Assembly: GCA_035235625.1 (NCBI GenBank)
Contig: CP141148.1
Coordinates: forward strand, 5,079,001-5,143,000
Direction of reading: 5' to 3'
Length of the DNA stretch: 64,000 nt
Source of the DNA: Saururus chinensis
Taxonomy: Eukaryota > Streptophyta > Magnoliopsida > Piperales > Saururaceae
Part shown: positions 1 through 12,321 of the stretch, in pieces
Layout of the letters: the number at the start of each line of letters is the position of its first letter
How positions within the stretch are numbered: the first letter of the stretch is position 1
Made by a program: the position numbers and the translations under genes
Notes under the pieces: generated by a model
The model's input: only the letters and a program-made list of their open reading frames with translations
The model's database searches: none
Told to the model about the DNA's origin: nothing

Positions 1-3000
1 AGCTTCTGGGTGCGTCTCTAGCCATTGACGATGGCCATCCTGCCTCCAGTCAGCTCTGTCCTGGCCACGCAAAGGCGGAGACCACCATTACTAGTTCTTT
101 TCCACCTATCCTGGCTCTGTTTCTATCCTCCAATATGTGCCAAGTCCCTTGGTCTCTCCCATTTTTGTTTCGACGAACTCTGTCGGCTAGCTAGCCTCTA
201 GCTCGCCATCATGGGCTTCGCCTTGACGACAATGACGGTAGTGTCATCCCAGCCCAACCCTGCTGCCTCTTGGCCCCTCTAGGACTCTAGGCCGTCGCCG
301 TCTAGCCCATCTTCCCCTCGAGTGGCCCCCTTTGGTAGCATGTGCAAGTCGCCGAGCTTGCGATTTAGGGTAGGCATCATTTTTGTGCCGCTTGACTATC
401 AACTGGCTCTGCCATTGAGTAGGATTGACCCTCAAAGCCCACTCCCACCTCTCCTATATAAATTGTTGTCGTTGGGTGCTGTCTATGGCCAATTTTAGTG
501 TTTTGTGGCAAGTCAAGTACTTCTCAGCCGTTGGCCAACCTTTAGTTAGTCCACCCTTGACTTTCGGTCACACTTGCCACTCATTGTTAGCACACAAACT
601 TATGTTACCCCTAGTGCACCGTCGTAGATCGTAGATTTTGCCACATAGACTTATGTTACCTAGTTTTGCCATGATTACTTCCAGCACTCTATACACCTTG
701 GGACATCAACTCTCTCAATTAGGCAATGCTTTTGGCTGCCAACCCACCGCCTATGTCGCCACCATTGTGTGTTCTTCATTGAATGTCATGGAGGTAGGGG
801 GCTTTGAACTCATAACTTCATGATAGTGTGCATTGAATGTGTAGCATCATATTAGGATTGTATGGTTTAATGCTTTGATCATTATGTGATTATCGAATTG
901 CATGATGTATGTAAGAGTGAAAGATGATAAATGATGGTATGTTTGAAATGGATATGACATGCATGTGAGCGAAAAGTATATTTAATGTATGTGGACCATC
1001 TGTATGCTAGTGATGGTTAGCGAGTATGTTAGTAAGCTATGTATGAAATTATATGTATATTATATATATGTGTGATGGACATACATATGTATGATGAATA
1101 TACGCTTGTGCAATGGATATGTGTATGTGTGTAGGGGTAGATGTATGTGTAATGTACAATAAGAGGTGACTGAGGGTTTGGTTTGGATTTGTTGTGGACT
1201 TATAACTATATGATGGAAGACAGAAGATATAAGTTTGACGGGCGAAGATTGGAGTGGATTGGAGCCTATGTTGGGGGTTTAGTAAGTAAGCAGATTTAAG
1301 GTTTGATGTTTTATGGAGGATTGTTTGATAGTAAGAGTGCACAACATAATTGTGCAAGCATAACATATATATTATGAAGTAAAAAGTAATAACAATAAGT
1401 GATGTATTAGTAAGAGGTTCATAACGGGAATGAGATTTGAGAGGCTTAATTTGAAGATTTTGAGTAAGATGATTTGGTCATAAGGTAGATGGCAGAGATA
1501 GTATGAATATGTTTATGGTGAGTTATGATTATGAGATGGATGATTAAGTGAAGTATGTTACCTTAACGAACATTTCAAAACGGGCTTAGCTTCAAATTGA
1601 TCAGTAGAAGATTGTAAGAGTGAAAGTTAGTGGCATAATTGTACCCGCATAAATTACTTAATTTAAACTTGAATTATAAACAAAGCTAATATGATAACAT
1701 TGTAAGTTTGAGACCTAAGGGTTTCGACAAATTAAGTTTTATATTTAAACTAGCCAATAATGAGTCGACCAAGCATTTCTTATGTCTTATCATGGTATTT
1801 ATCCTATGTGATATTGTTTGTGTACTATATTTAAGCTCAGATGTCTAATGCTTTGTTGAAAGCGTTGTATATTTTTTAATTTTTTGTGTGTGTTATAATA
1901 AGCTCATATGTTCGCTTTATTGACAACATTTTATATTTCTACCCTTAGTCAGCACTATATGATTCTGCCAAGAGTGGCACTATATGATTCTCGTCCTTAG
2001 TTATCATTGTATGGCCCCTAGAGTGTGAGCATTTGCACACTCAAGTAAGTAGTATCATGGATTTGCTCTTATTTATTTGATCATGTGCCCCATGAGCATA
2101 AGTGTGTCTTATCTTCAAAAAAGTCTATGACATCTAATCACTCCCCGAAGGTTAAGGTGATCCCCCAGTGGCATTCATTTTCATTTCAATGATGGAGCTT
2201 ATTAATTGTAATGAGCTTCTGTGGTTAAAAGTATGTGTACGACTATATGAGTGAGTAAATAAGTGTCTGAGTAAGTTTGTAAGATTATGAGGAAGACTAT
2301 AAGAGTAAGTATATGAGCAATACTGTAAGCGTATATTTCTGAGCAAGACTGTAAAAGTAAGAATTTGAGTAAGATGGTATGAGTATGATTGTAAGAATGT
2401 TCTGAGTAAGACTGTAAGTGTAAGGGAGATAAGATGAAATATGTTGTGCATGATTGTTATATCTGATGCGTGTATATGTTTTTATGCTTCATGTTTGAGT
2501 TGCATGAATGCATCTAAGTATAGACTTACAGAGTTTACTATTTTAGATTTCTCCTACTAAGTATTTTCCTCCTGAGTATAAAAATACTCATTTTTCGTTT
2601 TTTATCCCCCATGTTTGTGAGGCTTTTGTAGGTTTGTGATGGAGAGTTCCTAGAGATGGATGCTAGTTTCTGTGGTAGATTGATTTCCATTGACTTAGGT
2701 ATACCCTTGGCTCTCTGCGAGTCTTTATTATTTTTTCTACGATCATTATATATTGGGTGAGATAAAAATTAAGGTATTTATACTTTCTAGACTTATATTT
2801 TGGATCATACCATGGACTTTTTATAGGACCTGTACTCAGGGATGTCTCCGAGATATTTGTATTTAATGCCCATGATCATGATAATTTATTTCATACATTT
2901 ATTTTTTAGTAGTGCTTAATAATATTTGATTTGATCGTACATTGTTTGATTGAAAAGAAAATTTTGTATGGAAAAAATTGATGTTTGATGTTTTAAATTA

Positions 3001-3116
3001 TAAATTTTTTTCATAAGTTTCATATTTCATCTTTTTTTCCCCGATTTACAGATGTTATATTATAAAAAAAAATTGTAAATTTTTAAGAAAATATGTTAAA
3101 AATCTTGGGTGTTACT
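1..3116. repeat. Long LTR-like repeat, family T1 (right-hand part)
   Basis: From about position 420 onward this stretch is similar in the same order to 52270-55272. Shared landmarks are the segment ending in CTTCTCAGC, the block around TTCATGATAGT, the repeated 'gtaagactgtaag' block and the end GTTAAAAAT..GTTAC. The complete relative at 50912-55272 begins TGTAATG and ends GTTACA, as LTRs do. Here the last base has drifted (GTTACT) and the left end lies outside the window. No primer-binding site or retroviral protein follows, so it is probably a solo LTR or a fragment. Reading frames inside it are not conserved in the relative and are not genes. Confidence 0.65.
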
Positions 3117-4984
3117 AGAAGCTTACTTATCTTGACCCAAGAAAAGGAAAGGCTCCAACCACCATGACCATGATCGCAAGAGAGCAGGGTAAGTAGTTTA
3201 ATTTCTAAATTAATATTCAAATTAACCGGATTTTAAAGGATTATTCTTGTGCTTTGCCCACAACTCTTTCAAAAAGCAATCCTAATGACACCTTTTAATT
3301 TGAAAAGAGACATTATGTGCTATTTTGAAAAGATATTATGTCTTTTGAATAGAGTTTCTTTTTATGTTTTGGGTCTTCATACTCTATGGATAGTTATTTA
3401 GTACAAAGCCCAAAAGCTATCAATTCGCTTGGTCGTTATTTGGTATAAAGGTCAAAAACTATTGATTATAGATGTGTGCCACACTTGGCTCTGGCGCATA
3501 CATGATTTGCAATATCATAGAAAAGTCTCTTCTCTTTTAGCTTATATTGCCCTATGATTACAAGAGTAAGCTATTAAGTATCACAACTATATGAAATAAT
3601 GATTTATTGAATTCTATTAATGAATGATTTATTGATTATATGAATGAAACATTTATCCGATTTTGTAAATGAATGATTTATCAAATTATGCAAATTTGAT
3701 ATTTATCTTATTACAAGAATGATCTCTCTAATTATATTAGTCATTAAGCAGAACTACGTTTCGATCCAATCTTATTAAAATAGCATTAGAGATGTTATCC
3801 AATAAGTATATAAGCAACTCGCATTACAACAATGTTGGCCTGATCTAAATAATAATAAATTATTATTTTATTCTAATTAGAGTGCTCAATAATAGTGTTT
3901 AGGTGCTGGAAGATTATTATAGCTCTCGTAGACAAATGGGGATCCCAGTAGAATAAAAGAAAAAAAATTGTTACTGTATTTTTGAATCGACTCTTTAATT
4001 TGAGGCACCGGAGGGCCCGAGCATTACACAAGACCAATTGAAATTAAGGGCAAGTGATTTTAAATCCCCCCCCCCCCCCCCATTTTATATGCACTGCAAG
4101 TATTCATATGAAGGAGCACAATGCATTAGGCCGAAAATTTTATTCCGTAGCATATGCATATAATGTTGCTTTTGCATGTATAATATGCACCTCTAACAAT
4201 AGTAGCATGGATCTTAAGATTTTGTATTAATAGTAAAATTAATTCTATTTTTTCCTTTATAGTATTAACCTCTAGAATCTCTTCTATCATCTTTCCTATT
4301 AATAGTAGAATTGATTTTACTATTTATGCCTTAACATTATTCACCTTTAATAATAATAAAATTGAGTATATAGTTTTTGAGTAAACTGGATTTTACTATT
4401 TTTGTTTGTATAACATTTACCTATAACAATAATAGTATCCATTATATGATTTTGTATCAATATAAAAATTGATAAACTTCTCCTTCTCAACTCTTCCTCC
4501 TCCACGGTCGCCTCCTCCTCCTTTTCTACGATATAGGGTTTTCCTAACTCTTCTGATAATTGAATTATTGATAAGAGCATATTGCTTACTAAATTGTTTA
4601 CTACTCCTTCTATCCGACATAATAGTCCTATTTGGTTTTTCAAAATGAATTAAAATATGAAACTATTAATATGGGACAACTAGAATATATGGTTGTGTGG
4701 ACCTAGAAATTGAAATATAGGCTATGCAGGAATACCGTGACATCAACCTATGTCTTTTAAGTTTCCCTAATCTTTGATAAAATTGTGTTTAACAATTAAA
4801 TTTATAATAAATACCTTGTACATTGATAAATATCATATTTCTAGCAACATTATTGGCTACAACAACTCCCTTTTTACTTTTAAAACTATTACATGTTCAT
4901 CCCAAGACCCATACCTTGTGTTTCACATTTATATTAGTATTATTCCTCCATGTTCATTAGATATTATGTGGAAACTTAAAATGA
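3117..4984. other. AT-rich intergenic DNA
   Basis: No gene or clear element was recognised. It holds a run of 16 C (4066-4081) and scattered AT-rich low-complexity sequence. The short reading frames on the - strand near 4347-4643 have no family resemblance. Confidence 0.6.
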
Positions 4985-4986
4985 TA

Positions 4987-5186
4987 CGCCCTCCGTTTGA
5001 TATTAATAGCTACATTTTAAAAAATAGTGATTTTTATTAAATAGTAAAATCTATACATGAAAAGAGAGAAAATAAGCTTATGATATTTTTATTTGAGTAT
5101 TAAACTATTTAAATTGAATAAAAGGAAGCTATTAATATGGAACAATTTTTTTGCTAAATAAAACTATTAATCTAAGATGAAGAGAA
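4987..5186. mobile_element. Stowaway-like MITE
   Basis: About 200 bp flanked by TA dinucleotides. The left end (CGCCCTCCGTTTGATATTAA) is an imperfect inverted match of the right end. The internal AAAATAAGCTTAT block is shared with the copies at 7789, 37113 and 34388/37028. It has no coding capacity. The TA target and CTCCCTC-like termini fit the Tc1/Mariner-derived Stowaway class. Confidence 0.65.
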
Positions 5187-5477
5187 TACGCTATTATTAA
5201 ACTGGGCACGTAGGTAAAAATAGAGTCATTTGCTATGTGGGCACATGGGCTTTGATGGAAAGCCTCCTAAGCCCAACTAGCGCGTCACGTTTTCCAGTAA
5301 AAGCTTGGCCATGGGCCATACTGTAGGAGACCATTGTTGAAATAGTCAGTCCGCCAAGTTAGAAGTATTCGTTGTGGTGTAACTCAGGTGAATGGCTTGA
5401 TTTTACTTTTTTGGAACATGATTGTACAATGAATTTTCATAGAATAACTCTCCTCCTGAGCCCAGCTATAATTTATA

Positions 5478-5633
5478 GAAGTTTTTTTAATATTCCCATC
5501 TATCATAAGAAATGCGTAGGGTGACACTGTACACATTAGCAATAATATCAAAGCTAATATGATGAACGGTCCCTAGGCTTTCCTTACGCTTACGCAGGGC
5601 TCATAATAAGTGAAGAGCATTAAAAACTCTTTT
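5478..5633. mobile_element. Small inverted-repeat element (MITE family 2)
   Basis: The left end around GAAGTTTTTTTAATATTCCC is an imperfect inverted copy of the right end around AGAGCATTAAAAACTCTT. Both flank a GCTAATATGA-like core. Similar ends and core occur at 10786-10992 and 33704-33882. Class and exact ends are uncertain. Confidence 0.45.
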
Positions 5634-5639
5634 CCAACC

Positions 5640-7788
5640 AGTCAGTTTTCTCTCTTTCACCAATTCACACAGCTAAAAATATCTCGAAGGGAATTGTCAT
5701 CACAGGTCTGGGCTAGAAGTTATTCGATAGGACACACGATCAGAAGCTGCATTTGGTACCTTTATGCTCCAAGGAGAACTTACCGGAAAAGCTAGTGACC
5801 TACCACCCACCATATTCAGCACACATCAACTTTGAGGCCGGCCAGTGGACCACTCTTGGCATCTAAGCCACATGCAAATGGCCCCAAGGGCACATGAACA
5901 TGAAGAACACTTTCAAGTAGGAACCAAGGCACAAGACATAAAGAGAGAGCTCTGCTAGCTAGCTTTTGATCAAGAGATAAGATCAGAGAGGCAAAAGAAG
6001 GAAAAAGGTTGAAGCCACCCCACCACCCCAGTGATGATAACTCCACTGCAGCTTACATGGGTCGTCCCTCACTCTATACACATTTGCAGCTTAGGACAGT
6101 GATGGTTTGGAGCTTGGCTTATGATGCTGAGCAGTAACTTAATTAGGGCCAAGATAATTGAAAAGTTTTGTGGCGTTTATGTTGATGACTGAATGGGAGG
6201 GGACAGAAAGCTGAGGTGTTGGGCTGTTGCCTGGAAAAAGAAAGAATGGGATGATGAAGGAATGTAAAGTGGGAGGTGCCCATGTGATGCAATGCTTAGA
6301 AAGCACCAGGAAAAGGGCAGGAGGGAATAATGGAAGCTCAGGCTAATGGAACTATGGACTCTTGTTTCTGCTAATTAAATGCTTCTAATCTTTAGGACCA
6401 GCACACAATCACGTGCCCGGGGTGGTTCTGATGCTAATGAGACGAGACCACGTTCAAGGACCATTATGGCTTATTAGATTGATGCATAATCAATATAATA
6501 ATTATGTAATTAGATTCTCAGCTTTTTGTGCTGTCATCTAGATTATGTGTCCTTAACATGAAGATTGTGAATCATAACAGTAGGAATTCAATCCCAATAG
6601 GTGAAGACTCCTGACTGCAATGAGTATTGTGGATTTATTTGGTCCCAACTGTTGAATTTAGTGTAATTGATGATTGTTGTCATATAAGTTTACAGCTTTT
6701 GTGGAACTGGCCATGGATTTATGCTGGTCTTGTGCTTGAGCTTCTGAGAGATCCATAGCCATGTGAAGGGGGTGCTCAAAGTCAGCAAGCGGATAGCTGG
6801 ATAGGCCCCTGCAAATTTGCCTATTTAATTTAATGCTGGCTTGTGCACATGAAGTACAACACAAACTGCCCAAGACTTGGATTGAGTCAGCAATATGTTT
6901 ATATAAATTAATTGGTATGAAGAACTTCTTTTGACAACTAGACTAGTAGATAAAAGGAAGGAGTGATATGAACATGATTTTCGGTGAAATAAATTCATTT
7001 CGCTTATCTCTATAATTTATTTACTAGGGATCACCAAGAAGTGGGATATATGGTGCTTTGTTTGGTTTAAAAAATAGGGTTTTCTTTAGTTTGCGAATGA
7101 TTTTCATCACACTTATAAGGCTGCAAACAAGTCTATTACAGTTCAGTTAAAGCTCTTAATTGTTGCATTGACTGATTATAACACGTTTAATTTTAGTTGT
7201 TCCATTATTTAAATCAAATCCAATTAACATAATATCCATTAACCAATTAATCGCAGTTAAATGGGAGGTTATTGAATGAATTAAACTATTAAATCATAAC
7301 AATATTTATATCTATTTTTATCCATGTATAACCATTAATAATATAAATTTTGGTTTAATATATGAAATCAACTCAAGTCTTACTTCTTTATACAAGTTCC
7401 AACCATCTCATATATATATATACAGCACTTAAATCCAAGAATCAAACTACTCTTTCATGTACTTGAATGCATTTAGCAAACCAAATAAGCGGTTAATTAG
7501 TTAAAGAGGAGTTCTTCCACAATTGTTCCAATTTTCTCACAAATGTTTTGAAGTCTATTAAATTTAGTCTTTGGTGCGTTGGTTGGATCTCTTCATGTTG
7601 CTGCAGGGTAAATATATCATAGGCAAATAGAAAAAAAGGTTTTTTTAGCCTTACTAATAATAATAATGAATAAAAACTTTTACATGTCTCATATTAACCA
7701 CATAACTTTCGTAACCATGTCGGCGACAATTAAGCACCATATACCTTTCCTAATTAGTTTGTTAACTAGTTAAATAATCAATTAAGTA
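5640..7788. other. Intergenic DNA, no gene recognised
   Basis: Mixed-composition sequence. The short - strand frames (5816-6046, 6658-6873) show no domain or family resemblance. No tRNA or known microRNA was recognised by eye. Confidence 0.5.
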
Positions 7789-7989
7789 CTCCCTCTATCC
7801 TATATTAATAGCTATATTTGAAAAAAAATAATAATTTTTGTTAAATAGTTAAACCCACATAAAAAAGAACGGAAAATAAGCTTATAATACTCTTTTTTAA
7901 GTACTCAATAATTTAAATTTAACAAAATAGAACTATTAGTATAGAACAATTTTTTTTTGCCAAATGGAGCTATTAATTTAAGACACCTC
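7789..7989. mobile_element. Stowaway-like MITE
   Basis: About 201 bp between TA dinucleotides, starting CTCCCTCTATCCTATATTAA. The right end reads as an imperfect inverted copy (ATTAATTTAAGACACCTCT). It shares the AAAATAAGCTTATAA core with 4987-5186 and 37113-37312. Confidence 0.7.
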
Positions 7990-9516
7990 TACTTATTAGC
8001 TCTTCTTATTATCTAATCCTCCTCATGCCCCTACCACAGGATGATATCAAAGATATACATTGCACAAAATGTCTTAACATTATTGGGTGGCAGGAGGCTG
8101 GTAGGGGGAACATATGGGAGTGCTTGTTGCCTTTGATGTCCCACCATTTTTTTATTCCTATTCCTGGTCTCTTTCATGGGTTGGTCTAGTTGGATCAAGT
8201 TTTCATTTGGTTTGGTTCTATTGGGGAAAAAATGACTTCATAAAGGCCATGGGGTTTGGCTCTAAAATCAAAACCAACTTTGGTGCTTGAGGTGTGTGCT
8301 AGCAAGCCGAGCTTAAAGCTTAGTCCAGCTCCAGCTTACTATGGAGCAATAGCAGGCTTCAACTGTTTGGCATGCTTTTTTTGTCTAATTATATATTCTA
8401 TACTAAGTAATTTTATGTATGTATGTATATATGTGTGTTGTTCTACTATAAAATTTTTAAAATAAGAAATTTTGATTAAATAAGCTGAATTTGAGCCAAC
8501 ACAGATTCAGATTAGCTCATTAGCATATCCATGGCATATGCTTCCTCGGCTTGGTCCAAGGATATTTTTGTCTAAACTTGGCTCGGTCCAATTCTATGAG
8601 TTATTCTTGGTTCAATGCATATTTTCTCCTATTTTTTTCTTCAATAAATCCACATTAGAGAAATGCTACAACCGCTCACGAACGTTGTCTACGCGCACAC
8701 CATAATACACAGGTTGACACGTAGCCCTAATCCAAACGCGATCCTCATGCCTTCGTCATACACCCGTGTAAACAAGCATTCTACAGTACAAGCAATTTAG
8801 ATATGAAGTATAATTAGGACAAGATCAAACCAGTGAAACTTTTAGGTGAAGGAAATTTCCATTCTCAAGGTAATTCCATTTCAGTTGCAACAGCTCCATC
8901 ATGCAATGTGCATGGAGCTGTGTCCTTTGGCCTGAACCCTAACGGTCATTGAACAGAGAATCCAAAGGAGACACAGAACAAAGTGAAGGCTTGGAGCAAA
9001 GCAAAAACATGAGTAGGCTCCAAAACCTGCCCTCTTTGCTTCCACTTTCCTTTTATTTCCATTTTTCCGTTTCTTTCCAAGCAGACAAGGGCAGAAATTG
9101 AAAGGCCATCAGAGCACACAATTGCTGACATTCACGCTCACATAAATGTCAGCATGCTCCAATCCAGCTGCGTCGTGGGCCTCTACATCATTTATTTCAA
9201 TACCTTAACATGAGAAGCCCATGAGAGGCTCTACTCAACATAAATTAATTTAGTTTACTTAATAACACTTTCATATTTAAATATAATATAATTTTATTAG
9301 CACTAATTTAATATATCAACCTGAATTTAATATAAAAGGACTATATACAAATTGCACCACTTGTTAATCAATTTGTTTTAGCACAACCATACAATTCAAG
9401 TTACGATTTTTATATTATAAAAAAAACTCATGTTATTCAACATGTAATGGTCAATTTTGATCAATAAATTTCAATAATGGAGACGTCTAAAGGGGGAATC
9501 CCACTCATTCAATGTA
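7990..9516. other. Intergenic DNA, no gene recognised
   Basis: AT-rich. 8256-8465 has GAGCTTAAAGCTT-type sequence that weakly recalls the subterminal GAGCTC repeats of hAT elements, but no ends were found. No coding region is supported. Confidence 0.5.
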
Positions 9517-9675
9517 CTCCCTAGGTCTCATATTAATGATTTTATTTAAAAAAATAATTTTTTATTGAGCGGTAGGACCTACAATTTAGATAATAATAAG
9601 TAGCTATTGCAACGTTGTTAAGTACTAACCTCTTAAATTGAGCCAAATAAACCTATTAATATGAGACAAAGCGAA
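9517..9675. mobile_element. Stowaway-like MITE, short copy
   Basis: 159 bp flanked by TA. The left end CTCCCTAGGTCTCATATTAA matches the inverted right end TTAATATGAGACAAAGCGAA. It is an internally shortened relative of the ~200-bp copies. Confidence 0.7.
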
Positions 9676-10785
9676 TAAGACACACTTATCAATAAATGAA
9701 AAAAAATTGTTTTGTGACATATCAAGTTAAATTGAATCTCATATGCTTAGCACATGAGACAACTCTCCCTTGAATGACATCCACCATCAAAACTATCAAA
9801 GACATGAGGCATCTCAAGGAAATTTGACTCCTTGGTCCTCACCATACTGGCAAAAGAAGACTTCCTCTGTCTTTTCCAATGAACATATATTTATTATTAT
9901 AATCTAATATATGATTTTAATATCTTTACCATATTTAGATATACCACTTAAATTTTTTATAAAAATTTAATCCAATAAACAAATGTAGCAAAAATATAAT
10001 ACAAATTTTTTCCACTGAGATTGTCCCCCCACATCTAAGCCAAAACGAACTTCCCACCAAATTAAAAATAAGAATAATAAAATGGACAAAAAAGTGGGGC
10101 CCATAAGAAAAGGGCCCTACATGGATCATTGGCCCACAGGAGGTTGTATCAGCATGTGAGCCGGGTCCCACCGGGGTTGGGAGGGGCGTTTTCGGTAGTC
10201 AGTACGAGCTTGCTTTACAAGCCATTGATGCGGCCTCCCAGAAAGAAACGTAAAATGTATTTTTGTATATAAAAATATTAAATAATAGCTCATATTTGGG
10301 CACCAAGTTCACCAATTTTACGGAAATGGTATGCTCGAACCGGGTTGGGTCGACAAGTGGACCCGGACTGGAGGAGAAGCGTGAGGACAACTCCACCCGC
10401 CTTCCACCGTTGGCTTTCGGCTTAAGATAAGCCGGGTCGACGGTGACAGAAAGCGAGAGAGGCGTAAGACCGAAGCCGGCCCGGTCCGGATTTTCGTTAA
10501 GGATTTGACAAGGCTAGCAGACTTTCTTGGCATAAAAGGGTGTGATTAGGTGGTAACCACTAACCACTTTTGGTAATGTATACTTTGTTTTGCAAATTAA
10601 AAGTAAAAGTAAATAAAAAGTAAGTTTTATCCGGTCGAAGTGAAAGTTATTCATTTTAGGTCACATAATGTCTCAGGGTTTTGGAGTGAATTAGAACCAG
10701 ACACGTCTTAGCTAAGACAATTTTTATCAAATGATACAATATATTGAATTAGTTCTACTTCTACCATTACTTATGATAACGAGGG
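9676..10785. other. Intergenic DNA with a GC-richer patch
   Basis: 10140-10540 is clearly richer in G+C than its surroundings and contains CCGGGT/ACCCGG motifs. Frames on the - strand there (10199-10533) resemble no family I recognise. It could be a relic of a gene or transposon. No ends were found. Confidence 0.4.
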
Positions 10786-10992
10786 AAGCCTTCTCTATGC
10801 TCTCCCCTTATCATGAGTGAGATCAATGTTACACATACTAGCGCTAATGTGTAGCGTGTATATTGTTGATCTCATAAATGAACACTGAAGCTAATATGTG
10901 CTGCCTTGTACGCTGTCAAACATAAATAGTGATGACCCTCAAGTGTTCCTTACACTGGGCTCATAGTAAGTGAGGAGAATAAAAACGCTTTT
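10786..10992. mobile_element. Small inverted-repeat element (MITE family 2)
   Basis: The left end (CTATGCTCTCCCCTTATCAT) pairs imperfectly with the inverted right end (TAGTAAGTGAGGAGAATAAA). The right end closely matches that of 5478-5633. Boundaries are approximate. Confidence 0.4.
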
Positions 10993-12321
10993 GATAATGA
11001 GCCATTTTTATCTTTGATACTTAATTCAAATTCAAATCTCAAGTTTTGTTTCAAAATTTGTAGCAACATTTTTTTCATTCAATTAGAAATATTTCACCCT
11101 TTTGTTAATTATACTAAATAAAAATTATATTATACCATAGAGAAAATAACAATGCATGGTAGCAAATAGTAGTTTCTTAATGCCCTAGAGCTGTGTGGAT
11201 CAAAGACATTGACAAAGCATGAGGGCTAGGGAGGACTAGACGGTAGGCGTGCAAGCCAATTGGTAAGCATGAAAGGAAACATTCCTTATTTTGAAGGTTT
11301 CCTTGCACACACAACCACACTTTTTGATATTTGTATAGAATAACACTATAGATCAAATGAATTATTCGTACATATTCATTCGTTAAACTGCAAACAATAA
11401 TATAGAAAACCTTAATTAGCAAACCAATTTCCAATTCAAAAAAGACTAAAAAAATTATTTTTTAAAACTTTTAATTACTTACTTGCCATCGTATGGGCAT
11501 AACACCCATAAAAGTACCCATTGCCCTCTGTCATGCCCCGCATGGCGAGGAGGCGACAAACATGCCAAAGAGCGAGGGCATGTGCAACACATACACACAT
11601 GTATATTAATAAATATCATAAATACCACTCTATCGTATTTTAATTAATTAAAATTTTAATTAAAAATTTAGACAAACCCAGGGGTTCATAATGTGGACTT
11701 GGGAAGGGGGAGGAGAAACATTAAGAAAAGAGAGGGGCATTTTATGAGAAAGGGCAATAATGGAAAGAGTAATAATCAAGTATTCCCCCAAGCAAAAAAG
11801 GACCACCACCAGGACAAAAGAGAAAAAGACTGTAGCAGCCAAGGCCTGAGACAGAGCAATCAGCAGCAGCAGCCAGCAGGCAGGCAAGCTCTGTTTCTTG
11901 CTCTGCTGCAGTCAGTTGCAGTTGGTGGTGGTGGAGGTGTTGCCAACCTTGTGGTTGAAGAGAAAGAGAGAGGGGGAGTGAAGCACAAGGAAAATGATAG
12001 TGGTGGTTGTCTTCTTCTTCCCTCCCCACTCACCCAACTAATCACATTACACATTGCCCACTCCCTTCCTCCTCCTGATCCTCCCGCCTCTCCTTCTCTT
12101 CTCTCTCATACAGAGATCGCAGATTTGCTCTGTCTCTTTCTGGGTCTTTGTTTGTTTTTGGGTTTTTTTACAGTTACTGGGTCTTTTCATCCTCCACTGG
12201 AGGAGTTGGAAAATGAGACTGTTGGGTTTGTAGTCTCAGTCTCTGCGGTGGCTTTTCTCTTTGTGACGTCTGTCGCTTGCTTTTCCGCCCCGTTGAGCTG
12301 TTGTTACTGTGGCAATCGCCC
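10993..12321 (+). other. Upstream region and probable 5' leader of the kinesin gene
   Basis: AT-rich up to about 11690, then purine-rich, then a pyrimidine-rich stretch (about 12010-12200) typical of plant 5' leaders. The leader runs into the kinesin start codon at 12322. No TATA box or transcription start can be fixed with confidence. The 228-codon frame 11693-12379 is out of frame with the kinesin and is probably chance. Confidence 0.45.

Noticed and set aside
3117-3200. Possible primer-binding site after the first T1 copy
   Set aside because: No match to tRNA-Met or other tRNA 3' ends next to the LTR end, and no retroviral domain downstream.
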